DNA of 64,000 bases from Pycnococcus provasolii. Its lineage: Eukaryota; Chlorophyta; Pseudoscourfieldiophyceae; Pseudoscourfieldiales. A program made the position numbers and the translations under genes. The notes beneath the pieces were generated by a model, which ran no database searches, was not told the DNA's origin, and saw only the letters and a list, made by a program, of their open reading frames with translations. The stretch spans positions 353,302-417,301 of the forward strand of contig CP150585.1 in assembly GCA_049487715.1 (NCBI GenBank), in the 5' to 3' direction. Of the stretch, positions 10,901 through 22,100 are shown one piece after another; within the stretch, counting starts at the first letter, position 1; every line of letters starts with the position of its first letter.

Positions 10901-12352
10901 AATAGGCTCCGTCTCCGAACCGAAGAAGGTGCAGTTGTAGATGACGTTCTCGTCGTACGACGTATCGTCTTTGCGAAAGAGCATTGTGGGGAAGATCCAG
11001 TCGTGAACGCCGATCATGCGCTTCTGCGTCGACGGATAGTTGAACTGCAGAGAGTCGAACCTGATGCCACGGATGTCGTCGTCAAGACTTCCCAACGCTG
11101 CCATAAACACCGTCGTGCCGAAGAACTGCATGTCCTTCAGCGTGACGTAGCTGGACTTCGAGCCACGGATTGCGTAGTCACACACGCGAGCCTGGATGCG
11201 CGTGAAGGTGTTCGGATTCGCCCAATTCGAGGTGAGCACGTGGAGGCGCCGTGTCGTCATGTCGTAGAACCACTCCGTCGGGTTGTCGAGCAGCTCGAGC
11301 TTATTTTCCAGGTAGTACGTGTCAAGCTTCGAGTTGTGGTCGACGTTGTCAATCATTTTCCATTCCAAAGATCGTACGAGGTACTCAAAGCTGCCGGCGC
11401 CGCGCGTGTGAGACGAAACGGGCACCGCGTACGTGTACTGCATGCCGATGTTGAGGATCGCGCTCGCGCCCGACGCGTCTATGCCCGACGCGGCAAGGCT
11501 TTCACCCACCCTGTGCGCGTTTGTGCCGCAGCAGCTGTCGACCATGGTGCTCGGCGAGCTCGTTGACGCGACGAAGTTGGAGCTTTCGTCGCCGTTTGCC
11601 CACTTCGTCTCGTCGAACATGCTCTTGTCGTCCCAGCGCGCGTTCGGCCAGCGTGCGGGTACGTACATGTCGCCGTCGACGAAGAGCTGCCACGGGTCAG
11701 GAAAGCCAGCGGGTAGCTCGATACTCCAGTGCCCACTCGCCGCGCCTCCTCCCGCGAGGTTCGCGGGTGTCCACGTCCACACCCTTGACGGCGCCTCGGT
11801 GACGTCTTTCGTGCCGACCCACTTGACGTCTTCCTTCTGGTACGCCTTGATGACGTACGGCTGTGCGGCTGTTCCGTGCAGGTGTTCGATGAAAACGGGC
11901 GTATCGCAGTAGTAGTACTCGCCTTCTCTGAGCAGGCACTCCGAGCCTGGGTCGCTCGCCTTGAGCGCGTCGATGCACCTCTGCACGGTTCGGAACGGCG
12001 TATTGATCGTGAGTCCGTCGTTCGTGTCGTCGCCCCTGTACTGTAATGTCGTACACAACGTCCAGTCCGGATTACAAGAAGGCCCGTTTCGGTTTTTCGG
12101 GTAGCACGGCCTGCGTCCTCCACTTTCTGCCGGTCCCATGCACAGTTGTGGGCTGTTCGCGTTCGCGCCGTTCCTGTATCCAAGCCTGCATTGGCACGTG
12201 TTCGCCGTGCTCAAGTTCGGGTCGACGTAGAACGAACGAGGAACGGCAAGCGCGACATGAACGAACGACACGAGCGTCGTGAGAAGCAGCAAGACACCAT
12301 ACCCACGAGCGTGAGGTACTTTTAGAAGCCATGAGGAGGCGGCCGCGGACAT
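3599..12352 (-). CDS. Giant beta-helix / Pro-rich / Ig-like / polytopic membrane protein, paralogue 1
   Basis: About 2,917 aa without a visible intron. I start at the ATG whose complement is 12350-12352; the frame is open to an in-frame GTG at 12388. Residues about 15-37 form a signal peptide ending near VALA/VPRS. Next comes a Cys-rich module (CQCRLGYRNG to WTLCTT). A domain from about residue 100 to 870 with NTPFRTVQRCIDAL, LREGEY and repeated short strands resembles right-handed parallel beta-helix polysaccharide-binding or lyase proteins. Then come (SPPP)n hydroxyproline-type linkers (about 1220-1517, 1675-1758, 2038-2121) alternating with Ig-like domains (about 1521-1668, 1758-1871, 1888-2035) ending in patterns such as NDAEGNANTAS. 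From about 2218 to 2668 there are eight or nine hydrophobic segments, then a cytosolic tail with a duplicated 49-aa unit. Probably a plasma-membrane cell-wall/ECM linker or sensor; catalytic activity is unproven. It is a tandem paralogue of 15232-23283. Confidence 0.85.
3636..3929 (-). repeat. Two tandem 147-bp units in the C-terminal tail of paralogue 1
   Basis: Unit 3636-3782 is repeated at 3783-3929 with very few changes (for example AATCC versus AACCC). The period of 147 bp is 49 codons, so the reading frame is kept. The encoded unit contains RLRPAPVTPREQDGVLSHEM and IPQIETGIDLSTGK. Paralogue 2 lacks this unit entirely, so the duplication postdates divergence of the tails. Confidence 0.9.
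7811..8698 (-). repeat. Low-complexity (SPPP)n-coding tract in paralogue 1
   Basis: The plus strand is nearly continuous GGCGG/GGCTCGGCGG, coding on the minus strand for SPPP, PPPP, RPPP and NPPP repeats. It is interrupted by a short Cys-containing spacer (NPCVAMGNCS) and by the inserted Cys-rich module at 8469-8633. Serine-proline repeats of this kind are hydroxylated and glycosylated in green-lineage extensins and pherophorins. Confidence 0.85.
8469..8633 (-). repeat. Ectopic copy of the N-terminal Cys-rich module inside the Pro-rich tract
   Basis: This stretch codes for TCQCRLGYRNGANANSPQLC through PDWTLCTTGQY, the same module found at the N termini of both giants (about 12040-12210 and 22960-23125). 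It reads CYPLNQNGPSCDPDW, as in paralogue 2, rather than CYPKNRNGPSCNPDW, as at the N terminus of paralogue 1. It is flanked on both sides by SPPP repeats. Confidence 0.85.
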
Positions 12353-12794
12353 CCTCACGTGACGTAACGTGGCTCTCACAAGGTGCACTTTCTTGTGAGG
12401 AAATGAAAGGGGCCAGCCCGCAGCGTGCGAGGATGAGAACGAAAATGTGCGGATGCGGAGGATGAGTTTGAATGGTCAGCTTCGCGTTTGAAGGACTGCT
12501 GTGCAATGGGAATGAAACACTGCAAGAAACACACAAGCAAGAAACACTCACGCACGCACGCACAGGAGTGAGTGAGGGAGGCTCACACGAATCACGAAAC
12601 CAAAACAAAGTTGCAGCAAACTTCAAACTTCACGACTGGTCTGTACTGTACCACCCTCGCCACGGTATGTATCACGAGTGTATCTGGAGTGTGTCTCGAA
12701 TTTCCGGAACGTCGTGTGTTGAGTCGAGCTCGCTTAGATACACACGGGGCACCCAGTACTGATATACGTAATCCAACAAGACTCGCACGGCTGC

Positions 12795-12885
12795 GCCGTT
12801 GCTCGCCCGTGTGTAAGCTCAACAAGACGAGAACACGGCCGCTTAAGCCGTTGCTCGTGGGACCCGTGTGTAAGCTCAACAAGAC
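12795..12885. repeat. Duplicated segment upstream of paralogue 1
   Basis: GCCGTTGCTCG at 12795 and 12847, and CCCGTGTGTAAGCTCAACAA at 12806 and 12863 (both followed by GAC), form two imperfect copies spaced 52-57 bp apart. Confidence 0.75.
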
Positions 12886-13315
12886 AAGCACAAAGGTGGC
12901 TGCTGGGAATGCTAAGCGATATGCGGGATGGCGACGCCACTAGTTGGATGATTGGGTCCCAGGCGGCCGCGGGTTAAATTCCCCTTATAAGGAGGAGTGG
13001 GAGGCGGAGGAGGGGAGCGGCAAACGTTGTGTTCTTCTTCCCAAGGCCCTCAACGCCCCTTTCAAGACAACTCAAGACTGACGTCAACAAGCTTGTCCTT
13101 GTCAGGGGTGACTCGAGCGTACAAGCCAACAAGTGGTTCACAGTAGAGGCGTTTACCTCTACCCGTAGGTAGGGTAGGTTCACGCCTTTGAGGTCAAACA
13201 AAGGTCCTATGCATGTCGACACCAAAGGGTCCCAGGTGGTCTCCCCACGGATTAGTAGTCCGGATGGGTCAAACTTTGTCTATCGTACGGGAGGAGCCAG
13301 GTACTGTAGAGCCTT

Positions 13316-13364
13316 AGGAGCAGGACGTCTGCTCCTGTACCTGTACCCGGGTAAGTACAGGTAC
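13316..13364. repeat. Two adjacent perfect hairpins
   Basis: AGGAGCAG (13316-13323) pairs with CTGCTCCT (13329-13336) across a 5-nt loop. It is followed directly by GTACCTGTAC (13337-13346) pairing with GTACAGGTAC (13355-13364) across an 8-nt loop. No coding context, and no terminator role is known for such structures in nuclear genes. Confidence 0.7.
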
Positions 13365-14457
13365 TGTCTGAAATGATAAACGACCGCCCATTTAACGGAC
13401 CGGATTTTAATCAACCCCACACTGGCCGTCCCATCCGTTTCCCCGTTTGCTCCTTGGTTCCCCCCCTCCACGTGACCACGCCGAGCTGCTCACTTCGCAC
13501 ACCGTTCCGCCATTAAAACCGAAAATCCATTTGTATCGATTCCCCACAAATCCACCAATTTGGACTCAGTCCCCCTATTCCCCCCCTTCCTCTGTCCCCC
13601 CCCCCTGCCATGGGTTCCATCGGAAACCCAAATTTTACATTTCGACAACGGGACCCCCGTGTCCGTTTAACATTTGGCGGCCATGGCGGATGTCCACTTT
13701 GGCTGGTTGTGTCACGCGAGTGTTCGTTGTGCACTGTTCCTCGCGACGGCGTCGCATAGACCACTCAGAGGCTTGCCCGAACCCACAGTACGGGCAAAAA
13801 CGACCTGGTATGCACGACCATTGGGACGACTTACAAATGACCGGTCCGTTTTCATTTTAGACAGTACAGTACTGTCTGTCAGTCTGTACTTCAGTACTGT
13901 CAGTCTATTGACCCAAATGCCCCCCCCTCCCCAAATGCCCCCCCCCGATGGTCGGGAATTTCCCCAAATTTACTTTAGTCGGGATTCCCCGTTCAAATTT
14001 TCATTTTTTAGCCTCCCGGTCGTCCCCCTGCGTTTGTCTTTTCTTCACCGTCTGCCCTTTGTGTGCTCGTTGGAAGCTCTCAATTTCCTCTAATCGCCCA
14101 ATCAAACGAACCGAACAAAACAAGGGTAAAAATGTGATATTTGGCCTTGTCATCCAAGTAAAAATCGAGGAAAACCATCGGGGAAACCCAAAAAATCGGG
14201 ATCCTCGAACAAACTTGCAACCTTCCCCGGTCCCGACCATTCTGGTCGGGAAATCCGGGGGTGCAAATGGGTCGCCCCGTGTGTTGGGTGTGCTTTCGTC
14301 GCTCCCTCGTGTTCGCAGTGGTGCTCGGAGTACCGCGCTGGTCTTGGGCACGAATATTTTTCAGAGAGCTTTCCAACGAGCTACCTATCGCCACAAACTG
14401 ACCGGGCATAGTCCGTCCAGGTACGGTCAAAAGGTGCATTTGGGTCATAGACTGTAC

Positions 14458-14484
14458 GTCTGTCTGTCTGTCTGTCTGTCTGTC
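14458..14484 (+). repeat. (GTCT)n microsatellite
   Basis: Tandem GTCT units lie in intergenic DNA. Related CAGTCTGT/CAGTACTGTC words lie at 13860-13905. Confidence 0.8.
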
Positions 14485-14833
14485 AGTCTGCTGTCAGTGT
14501 GGCCATTTACTGATCCGCGGGTACATCAGTAGATTTGTTGTTAGATTTTCCCTGTTGCTTGCAAAACCTTTCAAAAAGGCACCCGTTGGCACCCACCTGA
14601 CTGCCTGAGGGGCCGTTTGACCAACGAGCCTCAGACGCGTTTTGCCTCCCCTCGGCCCTCGCTAGTCTAGCGGGAGGGCGAGCTAGCGTTGCCTCTCGAG
14701 GTGGCCTTCGTTATGCGAACCTTCGAGGACAGCCTTTCCCCTCATTCAAGAATTCAAATGCCGTCCTCCACCTCATCAGAGCAAGGGCATATGAATCCGG
14801 ATTTCAGGAAAGGTTTATGCCTCATCAGAGACG

Positions 14834-14894
14834 CGTTAGGGTTAGGGTTAGGGTTAGGGGTAGGGGTAGGGGTAGGGGTAGGGGTAGGGGTAGG
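14834..14894 (+). repeat. Interstitial telomere-like repeat tract
   Basis: About four TTAGGG units grade into about eight GGGGTA units. The orientation matches the terminal telomere, and the variant half is homogeneous. It lies about 49 kb from the chromosome end, between the two giant paralogues. Confidence 0.85.
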
Positions 14895-15177
14895 CCCTCC
14901 AAACAAACTGACGGAACCAAGCCGCAAGCGGGATCCCATCTACAGTACATCTACAGTGAATGCCATGCCAAGTGTCAACCCCCTCTTGAATCCGCTTCTT
15001 CTACTACCCATCTACCTAGTTCTTGAAGGCCGCCTCCTCCGCGTCCGGGGCCCCGACTGATGAAACCATCGTCAAATCAAATCAACGAAAGACCCTTTGA
15101 TTGACCTTACCGGGTAGGGGCTAAGACTAGACGTATGTCCTTATTATTCATTCCACTGAAACATTATTACGCACTTC

Positions 15178-15182
15178 TTACA
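15178..15182 (-). promoter_or_regulatory. TGTAA poly(A) signal of paralogue 2
   Basis: TTACA on the plus strand (TGTAA on the gene strand) lies about 50 nt beyond the stop of the gene ending at 15232. Confidence 0.4.
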
Positions 15183-15231
15183 AAAAACAACAAAAGAAAA
15201 ATAACGTGCTGGCGCATGCACACATACCATC

Positions 15232-18200
15232 CTAATCCAAGTTCACCAAGAACGAAACCACTTCCCTGTTCGAACTGTCTTGTGAGCGCACGTGACTCGA
15301 CTTGGCACGTTCGAGATTGGTGTCATTGCTCGTCGGCTGAGGCGAAGACTCCGAAGTGATGCCATTGTACTCTCCAGTCTCTGGATCGTGGAAGCGTAAA
15401 TGAACCGACCGTGGCGTGCCGAAGGGTACGTCCTCACCATTCTCCGCCTTAGCTGCATTACTTCGACTCTTGCTGTACTCTCGATTCATCTCTCTCACTT
15501 TTTGAATGGCCAACGCGAATCCATCGTCGGGAGCGGCGTCGCCGCTTGACTTCTTGAAGGCATTCGCATACTTGACAGCTTTTACGGCATGCTGAAATTC
15601 TTGCTGCCTCTTCGATAGGCGCTTCCTTGTGAGCTCATTGAACCATTTTCGGCCATTCAGCCAGAGCACGCGAAGCAACAGCCCAAGCTCAAGCATCGTC
15701 ATCAAGATCACCGCGGCGAGGTGAATGCCTACGCCAGCCATCTCATACCTTCCATCTCGAGCATCGTTGAGGAAGTGCAATGCGTGCAAAAAGAAACCCA
15801 CGAAGATGCAGATCGTCGCAAGCAGACCAATGAGGTTGCTCCAAAACGTACGCATTGGGCGAGTGATCGCGGCGAGCAACGCGTCCACAACCATGATGCA
15901 GCCCGCAAACAAAGCACCAACAGCTCGGCGGTTGTGATCTGCGTGGGCGGCACCCCCAATCGCAAGAGAGGCGGCTGCCGCGCACCACAGCGAGGGACCA
16001 GCCACCGCGTAGGGGATCATCCACACCTTGTCGTTGTGCTCGTCGTCTCGTCTTGGACCACGCATGGCGGCGAGAGGTGCCCCGAAGCGAGCGGCAAAGT
16101 CCGGCTTCGCAAAGCGGCTCGATCGCCATCGTCCACCCGTGTTGTGCTCCTTATCCTCGATGTACTTGATGAGTGGTGTCGATCGCATACACGCCGACAC
16201 GGTGATGTACGTCGCGGTGTAGAAGAGCAGCACCACAGTGGTTGTGACGAGTGCGCCAATCACTCCTCCCGCGTTAGCCTTTTCGTAGTTTCCTTCCACT
16301 TCGGAGAAATAGGTCACAGTAGCAAGCGTGCACGGAATGACAGTGATCATGCCCACGACGTGTTCGATGCGCGGCGCAAACAGAAGATCAGGTGCCTTCT
16401 TGATGTCCCACTCAGCTGGGATTTCTCCCGCGTCGAGCGCCATCATGAAGTGCTTCTTTGCACTCCACGCCCTTTTCGGAGTCAGCGTTTCCTCGCCAAC
16501 CGTATCAACGTGTTGCTTCGCTGAATGGTGATTCCACTGTAAACGCATGCCGAAACGAACGATCCATGCAGCAAGGAGCGAAAAGAAGGTCCAGAAAATA
16601 CAGCGCTCAAGACACAAACGCGCACGCGACGTTCTATTCCCACCTCCGTCGTTCCAAAAAACGGACGGTGCGATGAGATTCACGAACGACATTGCGTGGT
16701 ATGCGTTGGATTCCCAGTTCGACATCACGAGATAATCATTTGCACTCTCCTCGACGTCTTTGCTTCGACGGCGAGCTAGTGTGCGTGTACCTTCCGAAAC
16801 TTGCACACGGGGTGCCCACACTTCCATATTGCGATATGCCCATGCTGTCGCACAAATCACCTGCACACGCATCGCCAGGCGCAGTGGACTGCTTCCGTCA
16901 ATTGCAACGGGTGGCGCATAACCGGTGGTGGTCGCTGCCATGGCTTGCAAAAAACCCGCTGTGGTAGTTCCCGCGGAGTACGTTGCCATGACTGCCGCGG
17001 TAAAGCCGGTAACACCCTCGACAGCTTCAGCAGATGCTTTCGTAGAGAGAGCCACCGGGGGTGGTGGTGGGCTTGGCGGTGGTGGCGATGGTGGCGGGGA
17101 TCCAGTTGGCGGCGATGGTGAGGGCTGTGGGGGTGGAGGATACACAAAGCGCTCCGTAATTCCGCCTATTTCAATATCCACGATTCCCTCCTCCTCCTCG
17201 GCGTTGCTTTCATCGTCATATTCTTCTGTAGACGCAAGGATCATCGTCAGACGAGGAGGTGGTAGTGGCGGTGGTGGAGACGGACTTGGGGGAGGACTTG
17301 GAGGTGGCGGCGATGGTGGTATTGGCGGCGGTACCGGGTTTGGCGGTGGTGGAGAGCATGTTCCAGTCGACACACACGGATTCGGTGGCGGCGATGGTGG
17401 AGCAGGTGGACTCGGCGGCGGCGGGCTCGGCGGCGGCGGGCTCGGCGGCGGGCTCGGCGGCGGAAAGGGAGGCAAAGGCGGCGACATGCAAGGAGGCAGA
17501 ATCGCCGCACCAGGCGACCAGCGCACATACACCACCTCCGATCGAAGGTTCGCGTTGCCTTCTGCATCCTTCCCAGCTCCAGCTTTCACAGCCATCTGGA
17601 TATCCACGTAATCGCCGCAGATGCCGAGCGGCACCGTCGGCGTGACCATCAAGTTGAAAGCGCTTTGACCGTCGAGCGAGCTTCCCGCAATCGCACCAGA
17701 CGCTGTCATGCTCACGTTATACGACACCGCCGTTGTCGGCGTCGCATCTGCAGTCTTATTCGAGAAGAATGTGTACGTGACGAGGTCGTCAGGCCTCACG
17801 CCGAACATCTCCTCGTTCACGAAGCCGACGACGGTGTCATATGGGTCCTCTTCGATGAATTTCAGATCGAGCGCAATCGTCGACGTCGTCACCACCGCGG
17901 GTTTCTTCAGCGAGCTACTCGTTCCGTTCGCGAGCTTGAGCACGGCAGTCGGAGCGGTGGAGTCAGGCGGCGGCGGATTTGGCGGCGGCGGCGGCGAGCA
18001 CACGCTCAGCGGTTCGAGCGTGAAGCTGAAGACTCCCGCCTTGCTTGGATTCCCTGTCGAGTCCGTCGCAGCACTCGCAGGTATGCTCATCGTCGCCGGT
18101 GCGGAGTCGATGCTTTGGCAAGCGCTCTGCGTGAACGTGAAAGATATCGTGAAGTCCGAGTATCCTCCAGACATGCCGTCTTCGTCTGACGCCGATCCGC

Positions 18201-19134
18201 GTGGCGTGACGACGATATTCGTGAAAGTGCCGTTCACGGATGGCGAGGCGAACGCGACGTCGTTCGCCATAAAGCCGTACACCGCCTCGATGCCGTCGCT
18301 CTCCATCCACGAGACATGCAGACTCGACGCGCTGAGCTGCTCGACGAGCACCGGCCTTGGACCTTCCTCATCCGGCGGTGGAGGCGCTGGAGGTGGCGGC
18401 GGAGGAAGCGGCGGCGGCGGTGAGCAAGTGCCTGTCGACGTGCACGGGCTTGGCGGCGGCGAGGGCGGCGGTGACGGCGACGGAGGCGGTGGCGGCTGGA
18501 AAGGAGGTGACGGCAAGGGAGGCGGCGGCGGCGGAGGGGATGGTAGAGGTGGAGGCGCGTCGCCCGGTGGGAAGGGTGGCGGCGGTGACGCGCACGGCGG
18601 CAGATACGCCGGGCCCGGTGCCCATCGCACGTACACAATCCCAGATGCCGTATTCGCATTGCCCTCAGCGTCGTTCGCGACACCGCCACCAACTCGTATC
18701 TCGATATCCACGTAGTCGCCGCATATGCCGATCGGCACAGCGGGTACAATCGACGCCTCGAACGTGCTCTTGCCGTCCAGAGGAACGGACGCACCCGCGC
18801 CGAAAACACGTAGGATGGTGCTATACGCCACATCCGTGCTCGGCGACGCCGCATCCGTCTTGAGTGCAAACGAAGTTGACGCCGTGACGTCGTCGTCAAT
18901 GAAGTTGTAGATGGGCTCATTCACGGGTCCTGCGATGCCGTCGTAGGGGTCGTCTTCGACGAAAGTCACCGTTAGGTCGATGGAGGGCGTAGTAACCACG
19001 ACAGGCGACGCCGACGAGCTCGAGCGACGGTCGCTCATCTCGAGCAAAGTCGTGGGACCAACAGAGTCCGGCGGTGGCGGGCTCGGCGGAGAGGGTGGCG
19101 GTGGCGGTGGCGGCGGCGATGGAGGAGGCGGGCT

Positions 19135-19165
<31 letters not shown>

Positions 19166-22100
19166 GGACTCGGCGGACTCGGTGGCGGCGGCGAGCAATT
19201 TCCCATGGCAACACAGGGGTTCGGCGGCGGGCTCGGAGGCTGCGGCGGCGGCGGCGGCGGCGGCGGGCTCGGTGGCGGTGAAGGCGGAGGACTCGGTGGC
19301 GGTAACGGCGGGCTTGGCGGCGGTGGCGGAGGGCTCGGCGGCGGACTCGGCGGCGGCGGCGGCGACGGCGGCGGCGGCGCCGGTGGAGTTGGAGGCAGCG
19401 GCGGCGGCGGCGGCGGGGAAGGAGGCGGGTTCGGCGGCGGGCTGGGGGGTGGTCGAGGCGGAGGGGAAGGAGGCGGGCTCGGCGGCGGGCTCGGTGGCGG
19501 GCTGGGAGGTGGAGGAGGTGGTTGGGGTGGAGAAGCGCCAGGACGAGATGGAGGCGAAGGTGGCGGGGATGGAGGCGGAGACGGCGGAGGGCTCGGCGGC
19601 GGGCTCGGCGGTGGAGGCGGAGCCTGTACGTAGCAGGGACCCGCAAGATCAGCAGCCTTCGCCGCCTGATACGCGTCATCTTGCGTTTGCCACGCGGCAC
19701 GTGCCGCATCTCCTCCGGTGAAGCATAGCGTCACCGACCAACCCGTCAGGATTGCCGGCGTTCCCGCAGCACTGCTTGCGTGATTTTTCACACCCAACGA
19801 TACAGTGCCTCCAGCAGCCACGCCCAGATTTCCATCAGCCTGTAACTCATTGATGGTATCAGATTTTGGCAACCAGTCGCCTGTAAAGGGCGAAGTTCCG
19901 CTGGAAGATGGGATGCTCGTCGACGCCGTGTCCGTGAAGCACGTGTCCTGAAGCGTTGTGTCAGACCCAGAAGGTGGGTCGCTGTTATTCTCGTTTTGGA
20001 ATGCTCTCGTGCTCTCACTTCCCGTTCCGAAACGCAACTGAATCGTATCCAATCCGCTATTGTACTGCAGATTCGTCACGCACACCTTCATGCTCTGAAA
20101 CGTGTATGCCGACGTGTCACTGTAATCGTTCGGAATCGTGATGGTTGAGACGTCCCAATTTGCTTCGCCAGCTCCCCTCGGCAGGGCATACACGTTGCTG
20201 TCCGTGTACGTTGTACAAGCATCGGGCGGCTTGTTCGGCGCCTCGTTCAGCCACGCCTCGTACGTGAACGTCCACGTCTCGCCGCGGTACACGGATCCCG
20301 TACCCATCTCCGTGTCCACGCGCCAATACACCGTCTTGTCTCTGCATTTCAGGTCAGCTGGCACGGCGAATACGTTCTTCCACTCGCCAGTCAGCGTTCC
20401 AGTGGGAGTCGTCATCGCATCCAGCTCAGCTGAAGAGCTTGCGATGTAGATGTAGTGCTTCGCAGGAACGCTCCCATCCTCGAAGCCGGGAAGGAACATC
20501 AGGTCCGCATCAATCTTGACGTCCGTCGCGTCCATCGGCGGGATCGGCGTGCTCGCGCGATACTTTCGGCAGCCCGGGATCCAGTACTCCGTCGGGTCAG
20601 ACAGGTCGTACGCGCCGATATCCGCGGCGAGGAAGTTCGACCCGCTCTTTGGCCTGAAGTCCCAGTTGTTCGGGTCACGCAGTTCGTCAAAAAGAACATT
20701 CGCGGAGTTGGCTGACGGCGCAATGTTCATCCCTGTCGCGGGATCGAAACCCGCGTCGACGGCAGACGTGCTTGTCGAGCTCGTGCCACCGCCGGCGAGG
20801 CCCTTGAAATACTCCATCGCGTTGCCCCTGATGACGTTGTTCATCCCCTCGAACGTCGTATCAATGCCTGTCACGCAACACGTCTCCGGTGAACTGGTAC
20901 ACCTAGTCGCTGCACAAATGCACCTGCCACTGTACTCCTCAGAACTGTCCACCCAGTTTTCGATAAGGAGATCCGGATACGGCTTAGCTGTGCTACCAGC
21001 ATCTTCCCCGGTTCCAAACACGGTATTGCGTTGAATGACATGATCGTTGCCTCTGACTGCCATGCCCGAAGTCTGCCAAAGCACATTTTCCGTCGCCTCG
21101 CCAAACATTGGCCATGTGTCACCATAGCGACCATTGCAAGGACGTCCACTTGAGCCCATTCGAAGTCCTCGCTTATACGATCGAGTGCTTCGTGTATGAT
21201 GAACCCAGTTGCGAATCACCCTCTGCCCGTAGCGATAAGCATTTGTGTACGACAAAGTTGGCGGATACTCGCCTCCTGATTCGAGTGGTTTCGGATTGGG
21301 ATAACCGGTACACTGCGTGCCATCCCACGTGCATCCGTTCAGGCTCTGGCACTGCGCTTGATTGTCTATATGATTTTCGTCGTCGCACAAGTTAGGGTAC
21401 CACGTGTGGGATCTCTCGTCGATCTCGAAGAGATTGTTCGCATTCCCTTGAATGGAAGCACCGAGCGCGCCTTGAAGCCCATGTATTGTGTGTATGTGGT
21501 TGAGCTCTACGTGCGAATTCTTTTTCACGCGGATGCCCCCTGTTTGTCCCATGTTGGAAAATGTGCACCGCTTTATTGTCAATGGGTTGGTTTTTGATCC
21601 ACCCCCGGATGGATTGAGAAAGTGTGCCATGCTTCCCCAATTTTTCGTAGTGCACGCAGCCGTGGTGAGGTCACGCGTGCTCATCGAGTGGTCTGGGCTC
21701 GACGGATCCGGGTCAAGCCTGATACCCGGTGGGAAGCACGTTTGCGCATTGACGCCCGTCCAATCACAGTACGAAAAGCACGAGTTCTCGACACGCAGCC
21801 CTAAGCCTCCCGTGCGAATCACAGGGTCTGTCTCCGAGCCGAAGAAGGTGCAGTTGTAGATGACGTTCTCGTCGTACGACGTTTCATCTTTGCGATAAAG
21901 TGCACTCGGATGGATCCAGTCGTGAACGCCGATCATGCGCTTCTGCGTCGACGGATAGTTGAACTGCAGAGAGTCGAACCTGATGCCACGGATGTCGTCG
22001 TCAAGACTTCCCAACGCTGCCATAAACACCGTCGTGCCGAAGAACTGCATGTCCTTCAGCGTGACGTAGCTGGACTTCGAGCCACGGATTGCGTAGTCGC

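Larger units (their letters stand above)
12353..15231. other. 2.9-kb intergenic region between the two giant paralogues
   Basis: No supported gene. It holds the promoter side of paralogue 1 and the 3' region of paralogue 2. Simple and structured repeats are present: duplicated segments at 12795-12885, paired hairpins at 13316-13364, a GTCT microsatellite near 14458 and an interstitial telomere-like tract at 14834-14894. Several short open frames here have no protein-like character. Confidence 0.6.
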
